Source: Gaiellasilicea sp963731615
GTDB lineage: Bacteria; Actinomycetota; Thermoleophilia; Gaiellales; Gaiellaceae
Reading direction: 5' to 3'
NCBI GenBank assembly: GCA_963731615.1
Contig: CAVSWD010000003.1
Coordinates: 1 to 64,000, forward strand
Length of the DNA: 64,000 nucleotides
A program made the position numbers and the translations under genes. This document shows, piece after piece, positions 8,433 to 17,121 of the stretch. The first letter of the stretch is position 1; each line of letters begins with the position of its first letter. The notes beneath the pieces are model-generated. The model did not search any database. It had not been told where the DNA came from and saw only the letters and a list, made by a program, of their open reading frames with translations.

Positions 8433-9125
8433 CTAACGGCAGCCAGTAGAGGTCAACGCTGGATTGGATCTCAACGCTCCCGAGGTTGTCGCAAAGACGC
8501 CTGGAACTGAATCCGCGGGACGTTCAGCTCGATCCCTGATCCCGCGAAGCATCTTCTGGCTCATCACGAAGCTGATTGCCTCCGTGGGCTCGACGATCAG
8601 CGGGGCCCACCGGCGCTTGTACTCGTATCGCTCGCGCACGAGCAGCCGCGTCGTTTGGTCGGACTCAGCTTGGAGCACGAACGCCCAGGTCGAGTCGTAT
8701 GGGGCCGCGATGGTCTCCACTGGGAAACCGCCACGGAGGACGAGCGATCGCCCGTGCTCCAGGAGGGCGACGTCGTAACCGAACTCGGGGGCGAGAAGAA
8801 CCTGATCCCCGACCTCGATCTCCTGCAACTCGTTCACGATTCGATCGGCGCTGTGGATGTCGCAGCCGATCAGGTTTTCGAGGAAGTCATAGCTGTAGAA
8901 CCCTCCCCGTCCCTGCCCGAGCTGGGCGATCCAGGGCCAGACCCGCTCGGTAGAGGCGCGAATGGTGATCGCGCGGGTTGCGATGAGGTCGGCGTCCGCG
9001 ACGAGTTCGTCGCCGGGGAGGGCGCCGTCGACCTCTTGGTCGGTCGCACCCCACCTAAGCAGGCGCGGCCTCGCGAGGCAGATGTAGGCGGCGGCTGCGC
9101 CGCCAATCGCGTATCGAGTTTTCAT
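8433..9125 (-). CDS. SRPBCC-fold protein with N-terminal hydrophobic segment
   Basis: A 230-residue protein. It begins with a weak membrane or signal segment (IGGAAAAYICLA), then LPGDELVADADL, then a START/SRPBCC-like hydrophobic-ligand fold with the signature ERVWPWIAQLGQGRGGFYSY. It is a clear paralogue of the protein at 11906-12580, sharing VWPW, GQG, GFYS and ADKI/ADRI motifs. The last ~25 residues look like read-through into the region of the next gene and may be unnatural. The ATG overlaps the stop of the CPBP gene (ATGA), so the two are co-transcribed. Confidence 0.7.
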   Translation of the reverse strand: MKTRYAIGGAAAAYICLARPRLLRWGATDQEVDGALPGDELVADADLIATRAITIRASTERVWPWIAQLGQGRGGFYSYDFLENLIGCDIHSADRIVNELQEIEVGDQVLLAPEFGYDVALLEHGRSLVLRGGFPVETIAAPYDSTWAFVLQAESDQTTRLLVRERYEYKRRWAPLIVEPTEAISFVMSQKMLRGIRDRAERPADSVPGVFATTSGALRSNPALTSTGCR

Positions 9126-10060
9126 TGCGCCGCGCCCTTCAACGATCGCAATGGATTGCGCGAAATCGTGGGATTCTGGTTGGGGAGCCCGAGTTGTCCG
9201 CGGGTGACGAGGAGTAGAACCGTCGTCACCGCCAGCATGGTTCCGGTGATCGCGAGCGCCGATGTCGCGTACGTGGCCCCTCGGAGCGCGTCCTCCGGGA
9301 CGAGGATCAGGAGCCCGATAGAGGTGTTGTAGCTCCCGTGGAGGAGCATGCACAGAAGGGTGCTCTTGGTTTTGTTGTAGAGGAACGTCAGTGGGAACGC
9401 GTATCCGCCGGCAATCCCGACGAAGAGCACGAGGATGATCAGAGCGAACGGCATCGGGTCGAGTCCGTGGCCGCCGGCGACGACGAGAATGGGCACGTGC
9501 CAGAGCGCCCACACCGACCCCAGCAGGAGCGTCGCCCGCAAAGGCGTCCAGCGCTTCTGCAGCCGAGGAAGCGCGAATCCGCGCCAGCCTGGCTCCTCGT
9601 TGCCGCCGCCGAGTAGCGTCACGAAGAGCAGCAGCGGGACGAGCTTCGCGAGGTTCCCGCCGAGCAGCGAGAGCTCGATCTTCTCGCCCGCGAGCACGAA
9701 CGCCGCCGTCGCCACCGAGACGATCAGGAGCGGCAACCCGAGCGCGAAGGCATACCAGCGCACCGGCACGCGCCAGCGAAGGAGGCCGCGCATCCAGGTG
9801 CGGGCCGACCCGCCGGTGAGCCGGATGATCGTCGCGGCTGAGACGGCCGGGCCGAAGGCGCCGACGAACATCGCGACGGAAACCAGTGCGCCTTCGAAGC
9901 CGAGCATGCTGGGCGTCCACCAGAGCCACGTGAATGCGTAGGCCCCGATGAAGAATGCGGCGACCGGATGTCGCGCGATCCAAGCGCGATAGCCCGCTTG
10001 AGGCCTGCTGCGCACGGCCGCAGGCGACGCGATCCGGGGTGTCTGCTCGAGCGTCGTCAT
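9122..10060 (-). CDS. CPBP-family intramembrane glutamic protease
   Basis: A 312-residue membrane protein with about eight hydrophobic segments. The CPBP (Abi/CAAX prenyl protease 2) motifs are in order: EEPGWRG with E155, E156 and R160, WALWHVP with H188, and a later HGSYN. The catalytic residues look intact. In bacteria this family has varied roles, including bacteriocin self-immunity and processing of membrane proteins. It is coupled to the downstream SRPBCC gene by ATGA. The start ATG has a GAGGAAC ribosome site. Confidence 0.85.
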   Translation of the reverse strand: MTTLEQTPRIASPAAVRSRPQAGYRAWIARHPVAAFFIGAYAFTWLWWTPSMLGFEGALVSVAMFVGAFGPAVSAATIIRLTGGSARTWMRGLLRWRVPVRWYAFALGLPLLIVSVATAAFVLAGEKIELSLLGGNLAKLVPLLLFVTLLGGGNEEPGWRGFALPRLQKRWTPLRATLLLGSVWALWHVPILVVAGGHGLDPMPFALIILVLFVGIAGGYAFPLTFLYNKTKSTLLCMLLHGSYNTSIGLLILVPEDALRGATYATSALAITGTMLAVTTVLLLVTRGQLGLPNQNPTISRNPLRSLKGAAQ

Positions 10061-10213
10061 CGTTCCTCCTCGGTTGTGTGCGCATCGCCGTCCTCAGTGA
10101 CGCGATTCATCCCGACCAGCCTTGCGGGTCGGAGCGGTAGCCGCGTCGGCCCGAAGTACGGAGGTGCCCTCGGTAAAGCCGCAGAAGTCGCACCGCGGTC
10201 GGACGCCTGTGCT

Positions 10214-10229
10214 CCCGCAGATCTGCGGG
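10214..10229. promoter_or_regulatory. Perfect 16-bp palindrome, possible operator
   Basis: CCCGCAGATCTGCGGG is an exact 8+8 palindrome. It lies in the 283-bp gap between the divergent CPBP gene and the reductase gene, so it could serve as an operator for either. Nothing else recognisable lies in this gap. Confidence 0.35.
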
Positions 10230-10343
10230 TTCCTACCGATGAGGCCCGCGGCTAGCCCCGGACGTCAGATGCTCGTGCTCCAGCGAGAGTGGTGTCATGA
10301 ACACCGACCCAGCCGGCGCTGCTACCGCCGCCAGGGGACGACA

Positions 10344-10817
10344 ATGAGCGGATGGATCCGCCGTATCGGCAACGTGTTGGTGGCGGCGTTGCTCCGCTCC
10401 CGGCTCCATCGCACACTGAGCGGTTCCCTGATCCTGATCAGCTACCGCGGTCGCAAGAGCGGCCGCGAGTTCACGGTGCCGGTCGCCTATGCCGAGGACG
10501 GTGAAGGATTGACCGTGTTCGTCGGCCACTCGGAGGCCAAGAGTTGGTGGCGCAGCATGCCCGGCGCAAACGTGCGGGTGCGTCTGCGTGGAGTTGACTT
10601 CGACGCCGACGCGAGCGTCGTCAAAGGTTCGTCACTGGCCTCGGCCTATCTCGCCCGTCAACCGCGTTCTGCGGGAGCGATCGCGGCCGCCGCGACAAAC
10701 CTCGTCTTCGTGCGCCTCGAGCGCCGCCGGCCTCTGCCGCACGGCGGCCTGACCCGGACAGCTCACGCTCGTCCGCGAGTGACAGTGGTCGAGATGCCTG
10801 TCGAGAAACAGCGTTGA
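10344..10817 (+). CDS. Deazaflavin (F420)-dependent nitroreductase-family protein
   Basis: A 157-residue split-barrel protein of the Ddn/DUF385 family, whose members reduce quinones or nitro compounds with F420H2. The signature ILISYRGRKSGREFTVPVAYAEDG and the downstream SWWRSMPGANVRVRLRG are typical. The start ATG at 10344 is chosen because it opens directly into the conserved N-terminal helix (IRRIGNVLVAALLRSRLH). The gene overlaps the next one through a TTGA junction. A second member of the family lies at 15310-15753. Confidence 0.8.
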   Translation: MSGWIRRIGNVLVAALLRSRLHRTLSGSLILISYRGRKSGREFTVPVAYAEDGEGLTVFVGHSEAKSWWRSMPGANVRVRLRGVDFDADASVVKGSSLASAYLARQPRSAGAIAAAATNLVFVRLERRRPLPHGGLTRTAHARPRVTVVEMPVEKQR

Positions 10818-11740
10818 CGACCGTGACTACAACAGCAGCCAGCCCGCGGCAGGGCGAGCGTGCGACGCCTCGGGCAGCCACGCGCGCCCCTCTTGCCCTC
10901 GCCGCTGGGCTGTTCGCGCTTGCCGCCGGCCTCGCGGTCGTGTCGCTCCTCGGGCCGCTTGTAACCGGCGTCATCGACTACCACGTCGGCGAGAGCTTCC
11001 GTAACCAGACGATCGGGCTCGACGCCGTCTCGCTGATGGTTGTCGCGCCGCTCAGCATTCTCGCCGCTCTGCTCGTTCTCCGCGGCCACGTTGCCGGCGC
11101 CGCGCTCGCACTGGGAGTCGGCGCCTATACGGCCTACATGATGACCCAATACACCCTCGGCCCCGAGTACGAGCGTCTGCCGGGCAACAACGAGCTGCTT
11201 TTCCCGCTCTACCTGGTTCTGTTCTCGCTCGGGTGGGTCGTGGCTTTCGCCGCCTGGAACGCGACCGATGTCGGGCGACTCCCGCGCGATCCGGGGCGCG
11301 ACCGCCTGGTCGGGCGCGTCGTCTTGCCAGGGCTGTCCCTTGTCGCCTTCGCCCGTTACCTGCCGGCGCTCGCCGACTGGATGAGCTCGACCCCCAACGA
11401 CCCCGGCTACCTGGCCGGTCCCACCTTCGCCTGGGCGATCGCACTGCTCGACCTCGGCATCTTTCTGCCAGCCACCGTCGCCGCGTGTGTCGGGCTGGTA
11501 CGCCAGACAACGTGGGCTCACAAGGTGCTCTACACCGTCGTCGGCTGGTTCGCCCTTGTCGGACCTGCGGTCGCAGCGATGGCGATCACCATGTATGCCA
11601 ACGACGACCCGAGCGCCTCGGGCGCCGGCACCGCCTTCATGACGGCGCTCGGACTCGTCTTCGCCCTCTTCGCGCTCTACCTCTACCGGCCGCTCTTCCG
11701 GCCTGCTGAAGCCGCCAACCCGATCGGAGATCCACGATGA
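10814..11740 (+). CDS. Uncharacterised polytopic membrane protein
   Basis: A 308-residue protein with about eight predicted transmembrane segments and no motif I recognise. It has a short cytoplasmic N-terminus (about 25 residues), and loops such as HVGESFRNQTIGLDAVS and TQYTLGPEYERLPGNNE. The start is probably TTG 10814 in a TTGA overlap with the reductase gene; GTG 10823 is an alternative. Its stop overlaps the ATG of the DUF4389-like remnant. It is part of the run of co-oriented genes from 10344 to about 12580. Confidence 0.6.
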   Translation: MTTVTTTAASPRQGERATPRAATRAPLALAAGLFALAAGLAVVSLLGPLVTGVIDYHVGESFRNQTIGLDAVSLMVVAPLSILAALLVLRGHVAGAALALGVGAYTAYMMTQYTLGPEYERLPGNNELLFPLYLVLFSLGWVVAFAAWNATDVGRLPRDPGRDRLVGRVVLPGLSLVAFARYLPALADWMSSTPNDPGYLAGPTFAWAIALLDLGIFLPATVAACVGLVRQTTWAHKVLYTVVGWFALVGPAVAAMAITMYANDDPSASGAGTAFMTALGLVFALFALYLYRPLFRPAEAANPIGDPR

Positions 11741-11906
11741 CCAGCATTGCCAGACCGTCGTCGCCGGTGTCATCCTGCTCTTTCGCGGCTGCTATGCGCG
11801 CGAGCTGTTCGAACTCATCGTCGGCCTCAACCGCTGGGTTTGGCGTGTCGTTGCCTATGTGGCCTTGATGAAGGATGAGTATCCGCCTTTCCGGCTGGGT
11901 CGGTGA
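11737..11906 (+). pseudogene. DUF4389-like C-terminal remnant
   Basis: The frame beginning at 11751 encodes about 50 residues including LLFRGCYARELFELIVG and NRWVWRVVAYVALMKDEYPP. This matches the last part of DUF4389 membrane proteins, which normally have RYPR, then a short VGV-RW segment, then YPPF. The upstream ATG at 11737 is in a different frame and reads into a stop. So the gene is both frameshifted and missing its first membrane domain. Its TGA overlaps the ATG of the following SRPBCC gene, showing that the old reading frame was translationally coupled to it. Confidence 0.55.
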
Positions 11907-12580
11907 TGTCTGTGACAGCGAGGGCATCGCTAGCACTCGGCGGCGTCTACGTGCTTGCCGCCACCTCGGCGAGGCCGTGGATGGAGCGGTGGGGATCGTC
12001 GTGCAAAGAGAGGGCGCAGGCTCTCCCCGGCGACGACCTGGTCGCCGGAGCGAACCAGCAGACACACGCGGTGACGATCGACGCGCCGCCCGAGGAGGTC
12101 TGGCCCTGGCTCGTACAGATGGGCCAGGGCCAGGCCGGCTTCTACAGCCACGATCGCCTCGAGCGGCTTGCGGGCGCCGCGATCAGGAACGCCGACAAGA
12201 TCCATCCGGAGTGGCAGACGCTGGAGGTCGGCGACCTGATGCGTACCTACCGGCCGCTGCCCCGCTTTGAGCCGCTCGGCTGGTTCGTCGCTGTCCTCGA
12301 GCCCGGGCGCGAGCTCGTCGTGCACGAGCCACAGCGCGACGGATTCATCAACAGCACGTGGGCGCTCGTGGTCGAGCCGCTCGGACACCGCACTCGCCTC
12401 CTGTCACGCTGGCGTTTTCGCCGTCGCGGCGTCGCGGATGCGCTCTTTAGGCGCCTCGTCTTCGACCCGCTCCACTTCATCATGGAGATCGGCGTCTTGC
12501 GCGGCGTGAAGGCGCGCGCTGAGCGGTCGGCGGTCGCAGTTGCGATCGAATCAGTAGTTCCCGCGCCGATCCGACGGTAA
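11906..12580 (+). CDS. SRPBCC-fold protein, paralogue of the one at 8433-9125
   Basis: A 224-residue protein with a short hydrophobic start (LALGGVYVLAATS), the LPGDDLVAGANQQT segment and a ligand-binding SRPBCC domain with EEVWPWLVQMGQGQAGFYSH and RNADKIHPEWQ. It aligns along its length with the minus-strand protein at 8433-9125. ATG 11906 overlaps the TGA of the DUF4389-like remnant; GTG 11903 is an alternative. It probably binds a hydrophobic ligand near the membrane; the ligand is unknown. Confidence 0.7.
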   Translation: MSVTARASLALGGVYVLAATSARPWMERWGSSCKERAQALPGDDLVAGANQQTHAVTIDAPPEEVWPWLVQMGQGQAGFYSHDRLERLAGAAIRNADKIHPEWQTLEVGDLMRTYRPLPRFEPLGWFVAVLEPGRELVVHEPQRDGFINSTWALVVEPLGHRTRLLSRWRFRRRGVADALFRRLVFDPLHFIMEIGVLRGVKARAERSAVAVAIESVVPAPIRR

Positions 12581-12638
12581 AGCGCGGATCCGCCGAACGC
12601 GGGCGCGGGTCAGAGTCGAGGTAACCAAAGGAGCCGCA

Positions 12639-13739
12639 ATGAAGGCGCTTGTTTACCACGGTCCTGGCTCGCGTCAGTGGGAGGACGTTCCTGAGCCCAC
12701 ACTCGACGCCCCGACCGACATCATCATCCGGGTCGACGCCAGCACGATCTGTGGCAGCGACCTCCACATTCTCAAGGGGGACGTGCCCGCGGTGAAGCCG
12801 GGGACGATCCTCGGCCACGAAGCGGTGGGCACGGTCACCGAAGTGGGAGAAGCGGTCACGACGGTCGCGGTCGGTGACCGTGTCCTTGCCTCCTGCATCA
12901 CCTCCTGCGGCCGCTGCGAGCAGTGCAAGGCGGCTCGCTACGGCCTTTGCACCGGCGGTGGCGGCTGGATCCTCGGCCATCTGATCAACGGCGTGCAGGC
13001 CGAGTACGCACGGATCCCGTTCGCGGACACGTCGGTCTACAAAGTCCCGCCGGCCCTCACGGACGAGCAGGTTCTGTTCCTGGCAGACATCCTGCCGACG
13101 AGCTTCGAGGTCGGCGTTCTCAACGGTCACGTGAAGCCCGGTGACACGGTCGCCATCGTCGGCGCCGGCCCAGTTGGGCTCGCCGCGATTCTGACCGCCT
13201 CGCTCTTCACGCCCAGTCGGATCATCGTCATCGACCTCGATTCCGCACGGCTCGCCCGCGCGATCGAGTGCGGCGCCTCGGATGCGATCGAGCTCACGGG
13301 CGAGGCCGCGCGCGAGCTTGTGCTCGAGCTGACCGATGGCATCGGCGTCGATGTTGCGATCGAAGCCGTCGGCATCCCTGAGACGTTCGAGCTCTGCGCC
13401 GACATCGTTCGCTCAGGTGGGCACGTCGCCAACGTCGGTGTCCACGGCAAGCCGGCGACGCTGCATCTCGAGCGGCTCTGGATCAAGGGCGTGACCATCA
13501 CCACCGGGCTCGTCGATACCTTCTCGACGCCGCGACTGATGAATCTGGTCAGTGCCGGCAAGCTCGACCCGCTGGTGTTCGTGACCCACCGCTTCGCTCT
13601 CGAGCAGGCGGAGGAGGCGTACGACGCGTTCAGCGCCGCCGCGGAAACCGGCGCGTTCAAGGTCGTGCTCGAGGGTGCGAAGCACCAGCAGCTGGTGCCG
13701 GTCGGCGCGGCCTCCGGCCTGGCAGGAGACGCGTCATGA
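12639..13739 (+). CDS. Zinc-dependent medium-chain alcohol dehydrogenase
   Basis: A 366-residue MDR-family dehydrogenase. The catalytic zinc ligand C38 (TICGSD), the GHE motif with H60 and E61, and four structural zinc cysteines (C90, C93, C96, C104) are all present. The NAD(P) Rossmann motif GAGPVG is at 175-180 and VIDLD follows the second strand. Aspartate in VIDLD favours NAD. It interconverts an alcohol and an aldehyde or ketone; the substrate is not clear. AAGGAG lies 6 nt before the ATG. It is coupled to the universal stress protein gene by ATGA. Confidence 0.85.
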   Translation: MKALVYHGPGSRQWEDVPEPTLDAPTDIIIRVDASTICGSDLHILKGDVPAVKPGTILGHEAVGTVTEVGEAVTTVAVGDRVLASCITSCGRCEQCKAARYGLCTGGGGWILGHLINGVQAEYARIPFADTSVYKVPPALTDEQVLFLADILPTSFEVGVLNGHVKPGDTVAIVGAGPVGLAAILTASLFTPSRIIVIDLDSARLARAIECGASDAIELTGEAARELVLELTDGIGVDVAIEAVGIPETFELCADIVRSGGHVANVGVHGKPATLHLERLWIKGVTITTGLVDTFSTPRLMNLVSAGKLDPLVFVTHRFALEQAEEAYDAFSAAAETGAFKVVLEGAKHQQLVPVGAASGLAGDAS

Positions 13740-14575
13740 GCGTGCTCACTGAGCAAGCCAAGGTCGCGCCGCAGACGGTGTTCAGCCGCGTGCTGGTCGG
13801 CGTCGACAGCTCCGAGGAGAGCGGCGAGGCGGCCCGGCAGGCGGCCGCGCTCGCCGAGGGTCAGCTGACCCTGCTCGCCGCCTACGACGTCACAGCCGGC
13901 TTCGCTGCCGGTACCACGATGGGCGTTCCGGCCTACTACGACGGGGATCTGCACCGTCAGTCGGCCGAGGTCGCACTCAGCCGCGTCCGCGAGGACGTCG
14001 CCGCGGTTGAAGCGACCGGGAAGGTCGTCCGCGGAGTCGCTTCGGATGCTCTGATCCACGAAGCCGAGCGCAACGAGGCGACGCTGATCGGCGTCGGCTC
14101 TCACGGGATGGGGCGGCTGGCCGGTATCACCCTGGGCGGGGTCGCTACCAACGTGATCCACAAGGCGCTCTGCTCGGTGCTGGTCGCGCGCAAGCGAAGT
14201 GACGATTTTCCGCGCAAGATCGTCGTCGGTGTCGACGGCTCGCCGGAGTCGGTGGCCGCATACGCGGTGGCGAAGCAGCTCGCGGAACGGTTCGAGACAG
14301 AGCTGGTCGCGGTGGTTGCGCACGGTGGCGAGCCTGTCGACAGACACTTGGTCGACCCGCTGGTCGGCTACTACCGTGAAGACCTCGCCGACGAGCCGGT
14401 GCCGGCGCTCGTTGCGGCTTCGGCCGACGCCGACCTGCTCGTAGTCGGCAGCCGTGGGCTGCACGGGCTGAAGTCGCTTGGCTCGGTTTCCGAGCGGGTG
14501 GCGCATCAGGCACGGTCGTCGGTCTTGATCGTCCGCGAACACGTGGCGGCGAATCGGCGAGGAGCCGGGCTGTGA
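13736..14575 (+). CDS. Universal stress protein, two UspA domains
   Basis: A 279-residue tandem UspA protein. Domain 1 (about residues 15-150) ends with the ATP-binding signature GVGSHGMGRLAGITLGGVAT. Domain 2 (about 155-272) begins KIVVGVDGSPESV and has VVGSRGLHGLKSLGSVSERV. Both domains keep the glycine-rich nucleotide loop. Such proteins help cells survive hypoxia and starvation in Actinobacteria. The gene is linked by short overlaps to the dehydrogenase before it and the DUF6544-like gene after it. Confidence 0.9.
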   Translation: MSVLTEQAKVAPQTVFSRVLVGVDSSEESGEAARQAAALAEGQLTLLAAYDVTAGFAAGTTMGVPAYYDGDLHRQSAEVALSRVREDVAAVEATGKVVRGVASDALIHEAERNEATLIGVGSHGMGRLAGITLGGVATNVIHKALCSVLVARKRSDDFPRKIVVGVDGSPESVAAYAVAKQLAERFETELVAVVAHGGEPVDRHLVDPLVGYYREDLADEPVPALVAASADADLLVVGSRGLHGLKSLGSVSERVAHQARSSVLIVREHVAANRRGAGL

Positions 14576-15306
14576 GCGCCACCGCGCGCCAGCACTCCCC
14601 GGCGCTACGGTCGCCGGCCGAGCACGGGCACCTGCCCGAGCTTGTGCGCAGCTACCTGGCACGGTCGCTTCCAGCCGGCGGACCGGTTCCAAAGATGGTT
14701 CGGGTGCAGCAGGTCGGGGAGATGCAGCAGCGGCCCGGCGGACGCGTGATGCCGTTCCAGGCGACCGAGGACTTCTCCCTCGATCGCGTCGCATTCTCCT
14801 GGCGAGCGCGCTTCCCCATCGTCGGACCTCTGGCGGTCACCGTGGTCGACGAGTTCGCCGACGGCAAGGGCCGGCTCTGTGTCTCGCTCTTCGGCATCCC
14901 GCTCAAGACGATGAAGGGTCCAGACGCCGATGTCGGCGAGGCGATGCGGTACCTGTCCGAGCTCGTCTTGGCGCCACAGGCCATGGCCGCGAACCGGGAA
15001 CTCGTCTGGCGAGAGGTCGACGAGCTCACAGTCGAGGTGGCGGCCAGCGTGCGAGGCGCGACCGCGGTCGTCGAGCTGGAGTTCGACGGCGCCGGTGACA
15101 TCGTTCGGGTGACCGGGACGCGGCCGTTCCCGGTCGGCAAGACCTATGTGCCGACGCCCTGGGGCGCCGACGTCAGCGACTACGCGAGCTTCAACGGCAC
15201 CCGCATCCCAACGTACGGACACGCGTGGTGGGAGCTACCTGAGGGCCGCTTCATCTACTGGCGAGGGCACACCAACGCGCTCGAACTGATCGAAAAGGAG
15301 GCATAG
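14572..15306 (+). CDS. DUF6544-like protein of unknown function
   Basis: A 244-residue soluble protein. It resembles the DUF6544 group: an N-terminal helix (LPELVRSYLARSLPAG), a beta-rich body with ATEDFSLDRVAFSWRARFPI, and PWGADVSDYASFNGTRIPTY followed by AWWELPEGRFIYWRG. The biochemical role is unknown; the fold looks like a lipid- or small-molecule-binding beta-barrel. It starts with GTG in a GTGA overlap with the universal stress gene. Confidence 0.6.
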   Translation: MSATARQHSPALRSPAEHGHLPELVRSYLARSLPAGGPVPKMVRVQQVGEMQQRPGGRVMPFQATEDFSLDRVAFSWRARFPIVGPLAVTVVDEFADGKGRLCVSLFGIPLKTMKGPDADVGEAMRYLSELVLAPQAMAANRELVWREVDELTVEVAASVRGATAVVELEFDGAGDIVRVTGTRPFPVGKTYVPTPWGADVSDYASFNGTRIPTYGHAWWELPEGRFIYWRGHTNALELIEKEA

Positions 15307-15309
15307 GCC

Positions 15310-15753
15310 ATGGCGGCCACATTCCGGAAGACGCGCCTGCGCCACCTCGGTAATGTCCTCATCACGCCGCTGGCCCAGCTCGGCCTGGCGGGTAAGCGGA
15401 CGCACATCCTGACGGTGTCGGGCCGGAAGAGCGGACGCCGCTACTCGACGCCCGTGCAGCTCGTCATCCAAGCTGACGAGCGCTGGCTGGTTGCGCCCTA
15501 CGGTGAGCGCGAGTGGGTCAAGAACGCCCGGGCCGCCGGCGAAGTCGAGCTGACGCGAGCGGGAAGAACGACCCGACACGCGATCGTCGAGGAGGTTAGC
15601 CGCGAGAAGGCCGCGCCTGTGCTCCGCGCGTACCTGCGGACGACGCCGGTCGTGAAGGCGTTCTTTGACGCCGCGGCCGATGCGCCGCTCGAGGCATTCG
15701 CCGCTGAGGCCGGCCGTCACCCTGTCTTCCGACTGGTCGCCGCATCACCGTGA
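15310..15753 (+). CDS. Deazaflavin-type nitroreductase-family protein
   Basis: A 147-residue split-barrel protein related to the one at 10344-10817. The key segment is ILTVSGRKSGRRYSTPVQLV, then WLVAPYGEREWVKNARAAGEV, the pattern of F420-binding DUF385 proteins. The ATG is three bases after the upstream stop, and AAAAGGAGG overlaps the end of that gene. It sits between two proteins of unknown function and is coupled to the next by a GTGA junction. Confidence 0.8.
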   Translation: MAATFRKTRLRHLGNVLITPLAQLGLAGKRTHILTVSGRKSGRRYSTPVQLVIQADERWLVAPYGEREWVKNARAAGEVELTRAGRTTRHAIVEEVSREKAAPVLRAYLRTTPVVKAFFDAAADAPLEAFAAEAGRHPVFRLVAASP

Positions 15754-16382
15754 AGACGACCTATGCAGTCAAGTGGCGTGAGCCCGACGGGCGGACCTAT
15801 CTGGGGCGGCTCGCGCTTGGCGCCCGAACCCTCGGCCTCGAGGGCCGGCAACGCGATGGACCTGCCGTCAGCCGGCAGATCAGCTACGAGGGGATCTTGG
15901 GGCTCCGGATCGGGAGTCGTGGCGACGACCGGCTCGATGGTCAGCCGGCGCTCGTCGTCGAACGGGCAGACGGCCGCTACTACGTCTCGAGCGCCGGGAT
16001 GGGCGCGGGCATCGTGCAGGAGGTCGCCGAACGTCTGGCTGGTTTTCGCGGTTCTGCGCGGCGGCGTGCGACCGTGGTCGTACCGCTGAAGCCAGGCGCA
16101 CTCGCCGGCGTACAGGAGCTGGTAGCTCAGGGGCCGCCGTTCGACCCGGCCCGAACGGCGCTCACGCAGCACCAACTGCTGCTGACCGAGCAGGAAGCGA
16201 TCTTCGTCTTCGAGACCCAGTCCGAGGAAGGCCTCGCGGCTCTACTCGGCCAGCTCGACATCTTGGCCGCCGCGGCCGCCTGGCAAGACCTCGTCGCCGG
16301 CCCCCCTCGCCTGGCTTCGGTCGCCTACGCCTGGGAGCGCCCCGAGCCGAGCCTGATTCCGGCCGTCGGCCTCGGCTTTTAG
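15750..16382 (+). CDS. Hypothetical protein, possibly two small alpha/beta domains
   Basis: A 210-residue protein I do not recognise. The first half (YAVKWREPDGRTYLGRLALG to VSSAGMG) reads like a PH-like or GRAM-like beta domain. The second half (VVPLKPGALAGVQELVAQGP, then LLTEQEAIFVFETQSEEG) resembles a dimeric ferredoxin-like (YCII/antibiotic monooxygenase) domain. GTG start overlaps the stop of the reductase gene, so the two are translated together. No catalytic motif stands out. Confidence 0.5.
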   Translation: MKTTYAVKWREPDGRTYLGRLALGARTLGLEGRQRDGPAVSRQISYEGILGLRIGSRGDDRLDGQPALVVERADGRYYVSSAGMGAGIVQEVAERLAGFRGSARRRATVVVPLKPGALAGVQELVAQGPPFDPARTALTQHQLLLTEQEAIFVFETQSEEGLAALLGQLDILAAAAAWQDLVAGPPRLASVAYAWERPEPSLIPAVGLGF

Positions 16383-16492
16383 CTCAGCAGGTCTGCGGCA
16401 AACCCGAAGCGACTCTGCGTATCGCCCCGGATGGGCGGCCGCCGAACTCGGCTTACCGTGGACTCACGAACTACGAACGAAGGAGGCACGAG

Positions 16493-17101
16493 ATGAGGAA
16501 GCCATTCGAAATCGGTGGCATCATCGCCGGGGCAGTGTTGATCGCCTTCGGCGCCGCTGCGATCTATATGGGCGTCGACGGCCGCACGACGGTACGCGAC
16601 AGCATCAAGCAGGAGCAGATCACCTTCGGCGCCGCGGACGACCCGGCCGTCGCCAAGTTCGCGTCTCAGTGGGCCGACGAGCAGGTCACGACCGGCACCC
16701 AGGCGCGTGCTTTCGCTCAGGTCATCCACGAGCATGCACTCGAGGGCTCCGGCGGCCTCACCTACTCGCAGATGGGACGCTACGTCTCGTCTGACGATCC
16801 GAAGAACCCGGCCGGCACCAGCGACGAGACGGCAGCCCTGAAGGACGAGACGGGCAGCCCGGTGTCGAACTCGGCTCGCAACACCTGGGTCACGGCAACC
16901 GCGCTCTCGACGGCGCTCAACATGAGCTACATGGCTGAGCAGATGGCCCTGTTCGGGATCGTCGTCGGAATCGCGCTCCTCCTGAGCGGCATCGGCTTCA
17001 TGGTGCTGGCGCTCGGTGGCGCCTTGCGCCGCCGCGACGAGGTGGCATCGGAAGTGGCTTCCACGACGGTCAAGCCGCGCCCGGTCGTGACGACCGGCTA
17101 G
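16493..17101 (+). CDS. Uncharacterised two-helix membrane protein
   Basis: A 202-residue protein with an N-terminal membrane helix (residues about 8-28), an outer domain of some 125 residues (TVRDSIKQEQITFGAADDPA onward) and a second helix (about 152-177), then RRRDEV. This topology, two helices enclosing an extracytoplasmic domain, is seen in many actinobacterial proteins of unknown role. A strong AAGGAGG lies 6 nt before the ATG. A hairpin terminator follows, which isolates it from the copper protein gene. The 110 bases upstream probably carry its promoter. Confidence 0.6.
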   Translation: MRKPFEIGGIIAGAVLIAFGAAAIYMGVDGRTTVRDSIKQEQITFGAADDPAVAKFASQWADEQVTTGTQARAFAQVIHEHALEGSGGLTYSQMGRYVSSDDPKNPAGTSDETAALKDETGSPVSNSARNTWVTATALSTALNMSYMAEQMALFGIVVGIALLLSGIGFMVLALGGALRRRDEVASEVASTTVKPRPVVTTG

Positions 17102-17121
17102 CACGGGTCTCGTGCCCCGAC

